Assembly (NCBI RefSeq): GCF_958298935.1
Contig: NC_084921.1
Span: forward strand, 3,606,001-3,670,000
DNA from: Phragmites australis
Taxonomy: Eukaryota; Streptophyta; Magnoliopsida; Poales; Poaceae
Reading direction: 5' to 3'
Length of the DNA: 64,000 nt
Under the pieces are notes generated by a model. The model did not search any database. It was not told the origin of the DNA and saw only the letters and a program-made list of their open reading frames with translations. Numbering within the stretch: the first letter of the stretch is position 1; each line of letters begins with the position of its first letter. Positions 44,528-55,283 of the stretch are shown in pieces. Made by a program: the position numbers and the translations under genes.

Positions 44528-47522
44528 TCAAACTTCAAAAGCTTTCATGGGGTCCATGGGGTCGATTTCTTGGAAGAGAGGGAGATCCGATGGGAGGTTC
44601 TCATGGCTGAAACCAATACCTGCCAGTGTCTTCACCACCTCGTCAAACATAATTTTGTTTCCAGTTGGGGTGAAGTGAAGTCCATCACTACATGGTATAA
44701 AAATGTTAACCCATGCTTGCACTTGGAAAAATACGCTCACTATACAGTTATTTCACAAGAAGTTCATTGGAAAACACCAAGACCAGAAGACTGACGACAG
44801 AAAAATCAAAAAATACTAGCCCATTGGTTATTATTAACCTACTGGATACAGAACATAACTCTAAAGGAAATCAAGGGCCTCTTTGTCATTAGTGGGAGCT
44901 CTGCCAAACCATAGTTTGCAGTTTTTAATTTCCAGAGTGATTCCATTGGAGTGATTCTCTGAAATGAACTATATGTTGTGGAGCTGAAAAAAATAGTTTC
45001 CTCTGATTCACTTCCCTAATAAAATCACTTCATCCATAGCGTTTACCTTAGAGAATTACTTTCAGTCACAGAATCACTTTCTTCAAATAATCACTCTTTT
45101 TAAAAAATTTGAATAAAGGAGAGCTCTACCAAACAGGCTCGAAGAGAAACAATTTCCCTTCCAAATTTCTTAACAGTGTATTCCAAGCACATAAGCTTTT
45201 GGTCTTAGCAACAGCCAACAGAACAATCAAACATATACATAAGTTCCTTGCCCCCATACAGCGTATTGAAATATCCAGTGCACAATGTTAATGATGGGGA
45301 AGTTTGAAAACTAAGAGACACAAAAAGACGCTGTATGTGTATTCTATAAGACATAAGGTGAAGGATATTTGACATTGTAGAAGCTAGAATAACAAAGTCG
45401 AGAAATGTCATTATTTTGTATCAATATACAGAATGTCACTTGATCTTACTACAGAGCTTTTAGCGCTTGAACTACAGCATTAACCAATAGTCTGTCACAA
45501 AAGAAAAATCACATTCAGCTCATAACCTTCTATCCATCCTTTTATGGCATCTGGGATGTACAGAAACAAAATATGATATCCTCATTCAATTTCAAATTTA
45601 CTAATTGTGGATATTGGATAGTAACATATTTCTGAGTAACAAGCTACCTGTGAATTAATAGTTTCTGAAAAGGTTTTACATACAACAAAGCTATTTCATC
45701 TGATCAGCCATCCCAGAACCTATGAAGTAGAGTGCTGATAACGCGAGAGGAAAGATCGCTATTGCTCATTGAGCCTACCCAGATCCAGTGTTTGGCATAG
45801 GGGCAAATGAAATAGATGCCATACCTTAATGCAGATGTTTGCCAATCTGAAAATTCCTGCATCTTTGTCCAGATGTCTATAACTGCATGACCCAATTCTT
45901 TGGCAACAGCTAGGCATGCCTGTGCATAAGCGCCAGCAGCCTCGTTGGTTCTTTCTGCTTGTCGTGAAGGGTCGTCTTCTCCATAGATGTCTCTGCATAA
46001 GGAGTCAGGAACAATCAGTGTGCCTGGCTTGAAATCTACTTTAGTAAAAGGCACAATTTGCACTGGTTGCTAGAAGAGCTCTTTAGATCAGGCCAGGTAA
46101 TTGGATAGCTGGACATACCTAGAAACCAAGAGATACAGTGGTACACACAATCCAACAAGAATGCACATCCTTTTGAACAGAATATACAGGCAACATTGAA
46201 AGAATCCTACCTCATGGACTCTTGGAAAAATGTATATAGGTCCAAAATAAGCATGTGCTGCATTCAATACATACAATGTATTCTGGCCACTTTTTTCTTA
46301 TTACTTATTGAATAAAATTATAAAAGTAGTAGTCTGGACTGATGTAATTCAGTATTCCCCGTTGTTTCTCCCCTCAAGTTATGTTCATCACAATTAGAAT
46401 GTGGAAACAGAGGTTCATGAAAAATAGTATTATAAGGCATGCATGTCATGAAAACTGCAACAGGAATGGCATATATGCAATTATACATAGCGAAAAGAAA
46501 CCAAATGCCAAAATGGTGATCAGCATAAAGACGCCCAGTGGTCTAGAGACTTATCTACGTTTGCCCACTAGATTCTCCTCAGAAAGCTAAGCACAGTATC
46601 TAGAGATCTGCAGAGTGGAGTTATTTCTTTACCCGATTCTCGCCAATTCATAAATCGATGGCGGTGTGCAGTATGGTTGTCAATGCTGAGCACCATTTTA
46701 ACTTACTGCAAGTAGTAGTTTGGATTGATGTAATTCACTTTTTAACTCAAAACCCAGGATAGTATATCATACTACATGCATGTCATGACCAAATGGAGAA
46801 ATGGCATATATGCATCGTAGCAAAAGGAAACCAAAATGGGAATCAACATACTAAAGGCACCCAGTGCCTTGACTTCTCTTTTGTTGACTACTAGGTTCCC
46901 CTCTGAAAGCTGAGATCAGTAAAGATCTGCAAAGTGGATTTATTTCTTTACCGAATTCTCGCTGGTTCGTAGATCGGTGGGGGAGTGATAAGTATGATAG
47001 AAGCGGAGGGCCATTGTTCCTGTGATCGAAGAACCACAACGGATAAATGAGCTAATAATTCCAAATCCGAGAATTACACAACACACGTCAACGACAGCAA
47101 GAGCGTAGACCGCAACCTTGAAGTAGCCGCAGATGGCGCGGAGGTTGCTCTGGTACTCTTCGAGCGGCACGTGCTGGTGCGCCTGCGCCCGGTCGGGCAG
47201 CGAGGCGTCGTTGGCGCCGAAGAAGACGGTCACGGCCGCCGGGTCCTCGTCCGCCGGCGCCGCGCCCTCCATGGCCCGCGGCAGCACCTCGAGCGCCCAC
47301 CGTGTGTTGTACCCGCTCAACCCGCGCAGTACCACGTCCGCCTAGTCAAGGCAAAGAGCCAAAGACACTCGAGCACAGCGACTGGCGACAGCGCAGCGAG
47401 AGAGGAAAGCGGCGGGCACGTACCTGGCGTGCGAAGCGGTCGGCGAGGGCGGCGCCCCATCCGCCGGCGGCGAAGGACTGCTCGGTGATGGAGTCGCCGA
47501 AGAGCACGAGCCTCGGCCGCAT
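44528..47522 (-). CDS. GDSL/SGNH esterase, CPRD49/IAH1 type, five exons
   Basis: Exons (minus): 47522-47424, 47341-47117, 47019-46952, 45992-45825, 44687-44528; all junctions are GT-AG and the frame joins without break into 239 residues. Block I is [12 protein letters not shown] (residues 6-17, nucleophile Ser11), block II has Gly in [12 protein letters not shown], block III is FFGANDAS (Asn), and block V is [11 protein letters not shown] with the catalytic Asp and His. The third exon encodes [20 protein letters not shown]. The length fits the isoamyl-acetate-hydrolysing esterase homologue family (about 240 residues). No signal peptide is visible, consistent with a soluble intracellular esterase; the natural substrate in plants is not known. 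Intron 3 holds a decayed copy of exon 3, and intron 4 holds a MITE. Confidence 0.9.
44875..45140. mobile_element. MITE in the last intron of the GDSL gene
   Basis: Left end gggcctctttg with inner gggagctctgccaaac; right end ggagagctctaccaaacaggctc is its inverted partner. About 266 bp, non-coding, of the GGGCCTGTTTGG type common near grass genes and usually placed in hAT or PIF/Harbinger. Target duplicate not clear. Confidence 0.6.
46325..47025. repeat. Tandem duplication in GDSL gene covering exon 3
   Basis: Unit 1 (about 46325-46700) and unit 2 (about 46711-47025) share in order: agtagt.gt.tggattgatgtaatt-like start, catgcatgtcatga, ggcatatatgca, aaaggaaaccaaa, cccagtg, ctctgaaagct, agatctgca.agtgga.ttatttcttta and the exon 3 region. 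Only unit 2 holds a usable exon 3. Confidence 0.82.
46632..46700 (-). pseudogene. Decayed duplicate of GDSL exon 3
   Basis: The minus strand reads ATCGATTTATGAATTGGCGAG followed by AATCGGGTAAAG, matching the end of exon 3 (ATCTACGAACCAGCGAG, AATTCGGTAAAG) including the splice donor. The ITPPP-coding part is scrambled by small deletions and the acceptor side is not recognisable, so it is unlikely to be spliced into mRNA. Confidence 0.75.
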
Positions 47523-47739
47523 CTTCGACTACTCGGATCGGGGACTCCGCCGCGGGGGATCACTGGGACGACGGGCTCCGAGATCCGATAGCACGAGCAC
47601 GGATCTATAGCGGGGATTCCACTTCAGGTTTCGGGGGGCAAATTTATATGCGTTGCAGACTTGGTGGTGAGCGGCAAGCTCGTCGTCTCTTGCTGGTTAG
47701 GTGGTGTGTGATCCCGCAGTTTCAGCAGATGAATTGGGG

Positions 47740-48790
47740 TAAAATGATAGAGCAACTCTCAACCCACTCTCCATCCCGCTTTCTATACTATTTTTTTAGC
47801 AAAATAATCTAAAACCTCTCTCCAACCCACTACTCTATTTTTATGTCTCCCTACTTCTCCCCTTGCGCTCGCTACATGTACTGAGCCGATTCGACACGCT
47901 ATCCCGCTCGCTTCTTGCTCGGGCAACTCCTTCACGCCACCGCCACCACTCATCCCCACCACCAACGATGTCCCACCGCCCCAGCGCCGTAGGCGAGCAG
48001 CTTGATGTAGCCCCACATCCCCACTGGCCCCGGCCGCCGCCGTGCTACCCTCTGCATGGCTGTCGCAGATCGATTTGAGAGCTAACAGCCTAGGTGCGGG
48101 GTCACCAACGAGTTCGGGCGGAGTCATTGGATGCCAAGGGCGAACTAGCTCTGGGCGCCTGTCCTCCAGCCCCTTCCTCTTCGACGAGCTCGAGCGCCAG
48201 TGGGGGATGGAGCTCGGGTGGCATCGTTTGTACTTGTGCTTGCGGATTTACGGGAGAGATTGATGGCATGTTGTGGTTATGCTGCTCCGTGAGGAAGAAC
48301 AGGCGATGGACTTGGATTGGAGCTGCGCGTGGAGCTGGTACTTCGATTGGAAGAGGAAGGTGCGACTGATTTAGGGAAGAAAAGCTAGATGGTTGTTGCT
48401 AGTGTGCTTGTATTTGGACTGGCGATGAGGGAGAGAGAGGATTGTAAGGTGCTGCTGATGTTTGCCTTGAGAAAGAGAGGAAGATGGTTGCTGCTTGCTT
48501 CGTGAGAAAGAAGAGCATAGAGAGGGGAGGAACTCATGGCTGAGAGAGATGAAATATTGCTGCTACTATGCTCTACTAGTGTTGGCCGATGCAAGGAGAT
48601 ATAGAATTAGGGGAGAGAGAACTATTTGGTAGTTACAATATATTTATAAAATATAGTTAAGTGGAAGAGTTAAATTTAAGGAGTGTGTTGGATCGCGTTA
48701 AGGAATAGGGAGGGAATTAGGATAGAGAGCTCTTTGTATAGAGGAAATAAGAAGGTAAATTTAGAGAGTGGATTAGAGATTTTCTTAGAA
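47740..48790. mobile_element. Candidate MULE-like element with GC-rich interior
   Basis: The left side (agagcaactctcaacccact, 47743) and the right side (agagagtggattagagattt, about 48764) are imperfect inverted repeats over roughly 60-100 bases, both AT-rich with CTC/GAG runs. The interior 47860-48260 is sharply GC-richer and resembles a captured gene piece, as in Pack-MULEs. No 9-base target duplication was confirmed and no host gene was recognised, so this is tentative. Confidence 0.4.
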
Positions 48791-49203
48791 CTCTAAAAGT
48801 ACCTAAGAGCCTAAAGATACTCTAGAATATACCAGAAAGATACTCTAGAAAGTCTTGCTTCTTTTCCATTTCGATGGGGCTTATATACTTGCCCGGTTCA
48901 TTACATCGGTGATTAAGAAGTAAACATGTTTAGCGTGGTAATTAAATAGTGTTTAATGACACAGTTGATTACAACAGCGGGTAATTAAAGTTCAAGGAGA
49001 GCCATTCGATCTTCCATCTACACTTCACATGACTCCCGCGACGTCTCTGAATGAAGTCGGCAAAGAGGTATTCAGGTGAGTGACTTTGCCTGTTTTTTGA
49101 ACTGACTGAAGAACTTTATACTTAGCGGTTGCAGACTTCTGAACTTTTGGCTCTCTGAACATTTAGGTCTTGACAACACCCCCTTATGAGATCAAACTTG
49201 TCC

Positions 49204-49386
49204 TCAAGGTTTGAAACCATTGAATGCCTTGTTCATGAATGAGATATCCTCCCATGTAGCATCTTCAATGGGTAGATTCACCCATTTCACAAGCCATTGT
49301 GCTAGCACTTCCCCCTTCCTGGGTATAATTCTTCTATAAAGAATAGCTTCTGGTTCAGTCCTAATTTTTCCATCTGGACCAACCAA
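49204..49386 (-). pseudogene. Chromodomain end of chromovirus integrase
   Basis: About 60 residues: AILYRRIIPRKGEVLAQWLV, then KWVNLPIEDATWED, with the aromatic residues and acidic end of a CHD-like chromodomain. In chromoviruses this module steers integration toward heterochromatin (family knowledge). No full integrase frame is attached. Confidence 0.85.
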
Positions 49387-49915
49387 AGGTACTCATGGTA
49401 AAGGGGTTGCATGCTTGACATGATGTCTTTTCAACTGGCTTACATGAAAAACAGGATGTATCTTAGCTTTTTCTAGTAGCAGTAATTTATATGCTCTGTT
49501 GACTATTTTCTCCAACACTTTGAAATGACCATAGAATTTGGACCTTAATTAGGACCATAGAATTTGGACCTCAATTTGAGTGATCCTCTCAGGCCAAAGG
49601 CATTTTGCATGTAAGGTTGCATCTTTAGATACACCATTTCTCCTACCTCAAAAACTCCTTTCTGTTCTTCTTTTGTTTGCAAATCTTTTGATTCCTTTCT
49701 GAGCTTGTGCCAGATTCTGCTTGAGTCTCTGTATCATGACTTCCTTTTGGTTGATGGTCACTCATGCCTCTTTTGAGATGTTGCAAGGTAGAGACAACTC
49801 ACCAATTTGAGGAGGGGGATAAACATACAATGCTTGGAAAGGTGAGATCTTGAGGGAGGTATGGTTGGACGTGTTATACGACTATTCTTCAGTTGGCAAC
49901 CAAATGTACCATTCT

Positions 49916-50247
49916 TTAGGTTTTAAGAACACCATGCTCCTTAGGTAAGCCTCCAAACACTGATTGGCCATCTAACTGTGGATGATAGGTAGTATTGAAT
50001 TTTAACTTTACTTTGAGAGCCTTAAAGATTCCAGTAAACACCTTGCTAGTAAATATCATTCCCGTATCACTAATTATTGAGATGGGCATGCCATGTAACT
50101 TATACACATGTTCCATAAATAAATACACCACTTGAGCCATTGTATATGGATGAGCAAGAGCAATGAAATGAGCATATTTGGTTAGCCTATCCACCACCAT
50201 AAGAATAACATCTTTACCTTTTGATTTTGGCATTCCCTCAATAAAAT
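49916..50247 (-). pseudogene. Chromovirus integrase core, truncated
   Basis: The frame reads MVVDRLTKYAHFIALAHPYT, then LHGMPISIISDTGMIF, with D (of SDTG; usually SDRG or SDRD) and a following E region disrupted. It starts abruptly at the border with the Copia 2 LTR, missing the first Asp region. Confidence 0.88.
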
Positions 50248-52015
50248 TGTAGCAAAAATTGCCCCATTAGACCATGATTATGATTTTTGTGATTAATGAT
50301 AACATAGTCAATAAGACTAACATGTTTGTCAACAATATATGTTAATAGGTTTTATGGATGCAATATATGAAGAAGTCACCGTAGCCGGGACAAAGTTAGA
50401 CTGAATTGGAGAAGTCCTAGGAAGATTTTCCTCACTGAATGATCCGGTGTTTGAACTCATCGGAGTATATTTGTCAAATGGGAGAGAGGTCTGAAGATTT
50501 CACCGGAAGGTTCACTGTTTGAGCAGAGTGCTCACCGGAGCAATTCTTCCAGAGAAGGTGATGTAATGAAGAATGAAGGTTACGCCTCACCAGATAGTCC
50601 GGTGATCAGTGGGAGTTGCATCGGAGTATTTTCAAAGAAAAGAAGAGAAAACTCAACCCACCGGATGGTTCGGTGTTGAGAAGGATGAATGCACCGGAGC
50701 ATTCTTACCAGAGAAGAATGCAGCCGTTGAAGATTGAAGGTTCAACCTATCGGATGGTTCGATGTGAATGGAATGGACACCGAATAATACACCGGATAAT
50801 GAACAATGCAAAGAAGCAAAACGAAGTTCAAGGCATCGGATGGTCTGGTGATGAAGGTTGTGTAACACAGAAGCATTATTTCCAAAGAGGGTTGCATTGG
50901 CTCGGTTGGCTAAAGTCAACTCATCAGATAGTCCGGTGATGAAGTGATGTGCACCAGATGCATACACCGGAGTAATTTACACAGAGAAGAAGGAAAGACT
51001 CAAATGGCTCAGGATAACTCACCGGATAGTCTGGTGATGAAGATGAAGTATACACCAAAGTGTCCAGTGTTCACAGAGGCTTGAGTGGGGTTCCAACGGC
51101 TAGTTTGTGAGAGTGTAATCACCGGATGATTCAGTGTTAGTACTATTATTCTCATCAGATCATCCGGTGTTAACAACTTTTTAGAGTCGTCTGGTTAACG
51201 GTTAGTGCGCGAATTTGAGGCTATAAATACCCACCCACTCGGCCATTTGAAGGTGTTGGAGTTTAGAGAAGTTCATGTATACCTGAGAAGACATCTAAAT
51301 CACTAAAGTGCTTAAAGTGATTATTCAAGGTGATTAATCACAAGATTAGAGAGTGTTTAGTGCTTATAGGTTTAGAGAGAGTGTTGCTAGGTGATTGCTG
51401 CCTAGAGAGTGGATCAATGAGTGATCCAACCTTGTACCAAGTGGTACGTCAACACATTGGAGTCTTGGTGACTTGCCGACAAGCTTGTTGACCCTCCGAC
51501 TTTGTGTGGAGCGGTGGCAAGGTGATTGTGTGGGGACACAGAGACCTTTACCTTGGTGGCTCAAGCTCCGAAGTGATCACGACGGCAAGAAACCAGAAGA
51601 AAGAAGAAAGGCTAGTGGTGAGATCTTACCTTGGTGGCTTAGTAGCTCATCCGAGTGGAGGTTTTGTCTTTGTGACTTGGTGACTTAAGAGCCAACCGAG
51701 TGCCGACTAGGAGCATATCCTTTGTGGAGCTCCAACGTGGACTAGGGGTGACATTCATGCTATCGATACTGCGGAAAAAATCCTTGTGCCGAGTTTGCTT
51801 TCTCTACCTTATTTATGTTTTCGCATTTACATTCTTATAATTTACCTTCTTAGGTAGGTTACAAGCGCTTTGATCGGTAGAGTAGACACACTAGATAAAC
51901 CTAGAGCACATTTAGATAGAAATTGATATAAGTTTTATCTTGTGTTATTTTTAGAGCTGAAATAGTTTTGAGTGTCATAATTCACCTTCCTCTTAGGACG
52001 TTATCGATCCTCTCA
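50248..52015 (+). repeat. Copia 2 5' LTR (1.77 kb)
   Basis: TG...CA ends, homologous to 55284-56798. Contains about a dozen units related to CACCGGATGATCCGGTG between 50430 and 51200. A TATA-like ctataaatacccaccc is near 51222. Confidence 0.9.
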
Positions 52016-52017
52016 AT

Positions 52018-52029
52018 TGGTATCAGAGC
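52018..52029 (+). other. Copia 2 primer-binding site
   Basis: TGGTATCAGAGC, complementary to the 3' end of initiator methionine tRNA, three bases inside the 5' LTR. Confidence 0.93.
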
Positions 52030-52259
52030 TAGGGCTCACATCTAGCTCTACAATTTGTGTTAGGGCTTCACACCTTTCATAAGGTCTCGCTAATTTAATG
52101 GCATTTGAGCCTTAGTTTCATTGTGATCGGTTAGGCTTCACCACCTAGTGAGTTGTGAGGTTAGGGGTTAGGATAGATTCTCATAGTGGTCCACTTTTCA
52201 ATGGCACAAACTTCCCTCGGTAGAAAATTCTAATGACTTGCTATTTGTAAGCCCGAGGG

Positions 52260-54092
52260 TTAAATGTTGGAGAGTCACCAGGAGAGACAACGTATCATCA
52301 ACAAGGAGAGACAATTAGATGCATTGGCCAAGAGTATCCTTTTATCATCTATATGTGTTGATGCATTTAATCGTATTTATTCTCTCACCAATACACATAA
52401 TATTTAGATTAGTCTCATTGAAATATATGAAGGTACAAAGAATGTGCACAATGAGAAATATCATGTGCTTGTTACTAAGCTCAATAGCATCAAGCAATTA
52501 CCCTATGAAAATGTTATTGACATACACTCACATTTGAATATTCTTGTAAATAAGATCAATGTGTTAGGTTTGACGTCAATTGAAGATGATCAAGTGGTGA
52601 GAACTTCAAACTCTTCTTTCGAAGTACAAATGGATAGTCTCCATCATCTACGACAACAATGATATCAAGATGATGACTTCAAGTTAAGTGCTCAGCAAAA
52701 TCACTGGCCATTAGATGACAATAAACATGAGAGTTGAATCTTCTTCCTCATCTGACACCAAGAATCTTGCTCTTACAAGCAAGCAATTTCAATGCCAACA
52801 CATGAAGGCAAGGATGAGGAGATAAGAGTAAGAATTAAGCTCAAGCAAAGATGATGTGATCAAGATGAAGAGAGCTATGGAGAGAATTATCAAAGCACAT
52901 CAAGTGATGAAGAAATTGATCGTAAGATGGTCAAGCTCTTCTCAAAGTTAGAGAAAAATATGAAGAAGATCAATGCCAAGGTTGATCATCCTATCTTTAT
53001 TAAAGACTTGATCAAAATAATTGATCATGTTAAGAAGGAGAAGAAAAAGATCAAGAACAAGAGGGAGACAAGGGAAAGAGCTAAAGCATTCATAGGCATA
53101 GGAAGATGAGTGAGTGATGATGAAGATTCAAGCTCAAGTGATGAGAGCATCACCATCCACTCTTCCAAGAGAAGCTCTTCTTCAAAGTCATCATCACACA
53201 AGTCATCTTGCAAGTCATCTCACAAGTGTCTTATGGCCAAATGTGTGGATAGCGATATAAGTGATGATGAATCCAATGAGGGTTCTCCCTCATATAATGA
53301 ACTCCTTCATTTTATCAATGAGCAACAAAGGGACCTTAAGAAATAATCAAAAGAGCTTGAGAAATTAAATGAACTTAATGACATTCATGCTACCTTTATT
53401 TCTAATTATGAACAATTATTATGCAATTTCAATTTGCTAAACAAGGAGCATGAAGAACTTAAGACTAAATTTGAATGCATTAAATCTCAAATTAAGGCCC
53501 CTTTGAAGTAATCTATCTCTCTATTTAATTTCAATCCTAAGGTAGATGCTTCCACTTCTTATAATGATTTAATTGCTTTATCTGGCTCACTCCTTTGCAA
53601 TGAAATTTGTATTGAGAATGTTGTTGTAAAATCATCTAGCAACCTCATTGCACAAGAAAATGATGAGCTCAAGCAAGAAGTAGAGAAGCTCAAGGTGGAC
53701 TTAGTGAGTTTAAAGGGAAATTGACATGTCCAACCTACTCAAGATAACCGTGCTTTCATGGTGAAGAAGTTTGCGGAGAGTCAACCGTGACATGCTTCAA
53801 ATGTCATCAAGAAGGTCACAAGTCTTTCTAATACAAGCAGGTCAAGAAGGAGACAAAGGAGAAGAAGAAGATGGCGAACCTCTCAAACAAAACCTTCAAC
53901 TTCTACACCAAGCCCAACTACAAAAATAAGATCAAAAGTAACCACTACAAGCTTAAAAAGAAGCACAATGATAAGATGGTTGCACACATGATTGTGAGAA
54001 AGAATTGGGGATGGAACCAACCCATTTGTGTGCCCAAAGAAGTCATTAATAACATGAAGGGGCCCCAATCGGTTTAGGTTCCAAAGAAGACT
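52260..54092 (+). pseudogene. Copia 2 gag, degenerate
   Basis: UBN2-like core: LDALAKSILLSSICVDAFNR, then EIYEGTKNVHNEKYHVLVTK (52330-52660), then a lysine-rich region (52927-53109), an acidic/serine cluster (SDDEDSSSSDESITIHSSKR), coiled-coil segments to about 53720, a zinc-knuckle start TCFKCHQEGHKSF near 53790, and a basic tail ending ICVPKEVINNMKGPQS near 54075. Order and motifs match the gag of Sire-type Copia elements. At least four stops interrupt it. Confidence 0.82.
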
Positions 54093-55269
54093 TGAAGCCC
54101 AAGGCGGCTATGGGGATTTGGAGGCTTGACTTACAAGATAAAGTGAAGATTGAAACAAAGAAGCCAAGTATACAAGATGAGTGCATTGATAAAGATTAAA
54201 TCATCACATACCTAAATCCATATCCAAAGGTATTTAAGGTAAATGAGCTACATGCAAAAAACCTCTTTATTATTCTCATTTATCTCATCTAGGATTGTAT
54301 GTGCTTATTTCAATATATTGTAATGCATAGTGTAGGTTTTCATATGGTATGTTGCTTGTATTTATCTCTAACCCATGAGCAACCTACATGGTTTATTAGT
54401 TGTAGGTACCTTACATGACACTAGTTTTTTATTTGGTATCTTTTATATATCATGATCCAATATATAGGATAAATTCCTATCGTTATCAATAACAAGTGCA
54501 TATATCTCACAAGTATTCAACACTTGTATACACACATTTATGGGGAGTATATTCTATATATTGTGATTTTGAGACTAACATATGTTGCAAGTTGTATCTC
54601 TTGTAGTCACATGGAGCAATCAACATGTCCCTGGAGGTATGCAATGCTTAAACGCTTTAATTGATATCATTGTTAAATATTTTTTTTATTTAAACTACCT
54701 CCATACATAATATAGTTTAAACTTCCTATCTTATCATAATTATATAGTTGTGCATATGTTTTATTCTCATCACATGTATAAACACATATAGGAGGATTTT
54801 AGACTATATTATGTGAGTTTTATGAATTATGATGCATATGCTTTCATAGCTTTCAATAGGTATCATTACAATTGGCATCATTTTTATTGCATCATGATTT
54901 GTGAAGCTCTCTCCTATGAGCTCTAATGTTCTTTCTTTGAGTTTAATATGTGCAAATAGTCTTTTTTGGGAGATTATTGACAAAGGGTGAGAAGTTTGAT
55001 GACCAAAGAAAGGAATGCAAGATGAACAAAGGTGGAGATATTATAGCAAGTGCAAGATACATGAATGTTAACAAAGGGGGAGAAGCTCTTGTTTAGGTTA
55101 ATTAAGGGAGATAGTGACATTGAAGAAATGAGGAGCCACAACAAAGAGGATTAAATGGTAAGAACATTCATCCAAGCAATGTGGTAAGATCTTGTGCTCG
55201 TTTATGATCATTAAAATTGGTATCATTTATTATTTTTCACTTGCTTTAGTTGTGTTGTCATCAATCACC
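54093..55269. other. Copia 2 interior without pol
   Basis: AT-rich sequence between gag and the polypurine tract. All frames were scanned for DSG protease, integrase, YxDD and RNase H motifs; none was found. Confidence 0.75.
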
Positions 55270-55283
55270 AAAAAGGGAGAGAT
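55270..55283 (+). other. Copia 2 polypurine tract
   Basis: AAAAAGGGAGAGAT immediately before the 3' LTR. Confidence 0.88.

Larger units (their letters stand above)
48791..50247 (-). mobile_element. Chromovirus (Gypsy) 3' remnant
   Basis: Minus-strand integrase at 49916-50247 (FIEGMPKSKGKDVILMVVDRL in part; FNTTYHPQLDGQS) and, after a gap of stops, a chromodomain at 49204-49386 (VKWVNLPIEDATWEDISF). Then a polypurine tract (AAGGGGGTGT on the minus strand near 49185) and an LTR start TGTCAAGACC at about 49177, continuing left to roughly 48790 with a TATATAAG box near 48887. The element is cut inside integrase by the Copia-type LTR at 50248; the 5' half is absent from the window. Confidence 0.85.

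Noticed and set aside
47863..48369. Frames in the GC-rich part after the GDSL gene
   Set aside because: No family match; sequence lies inside a probable transposon.
50430..51200. Regularly recurring short repeats that could suggest a CRISPR-like array
   Set aside because: Units are variable palindromes with uneven spacing inside an LTR of a plant retrotransposon; no cas genes and eukaryotic context.
52014..52030. Possible tRNA-related sequences at 27258, 52018 and 63514
   Set aside because: They are retrotransposon primer-binding sites complementary to initiator tRNA, not tRNA genes.
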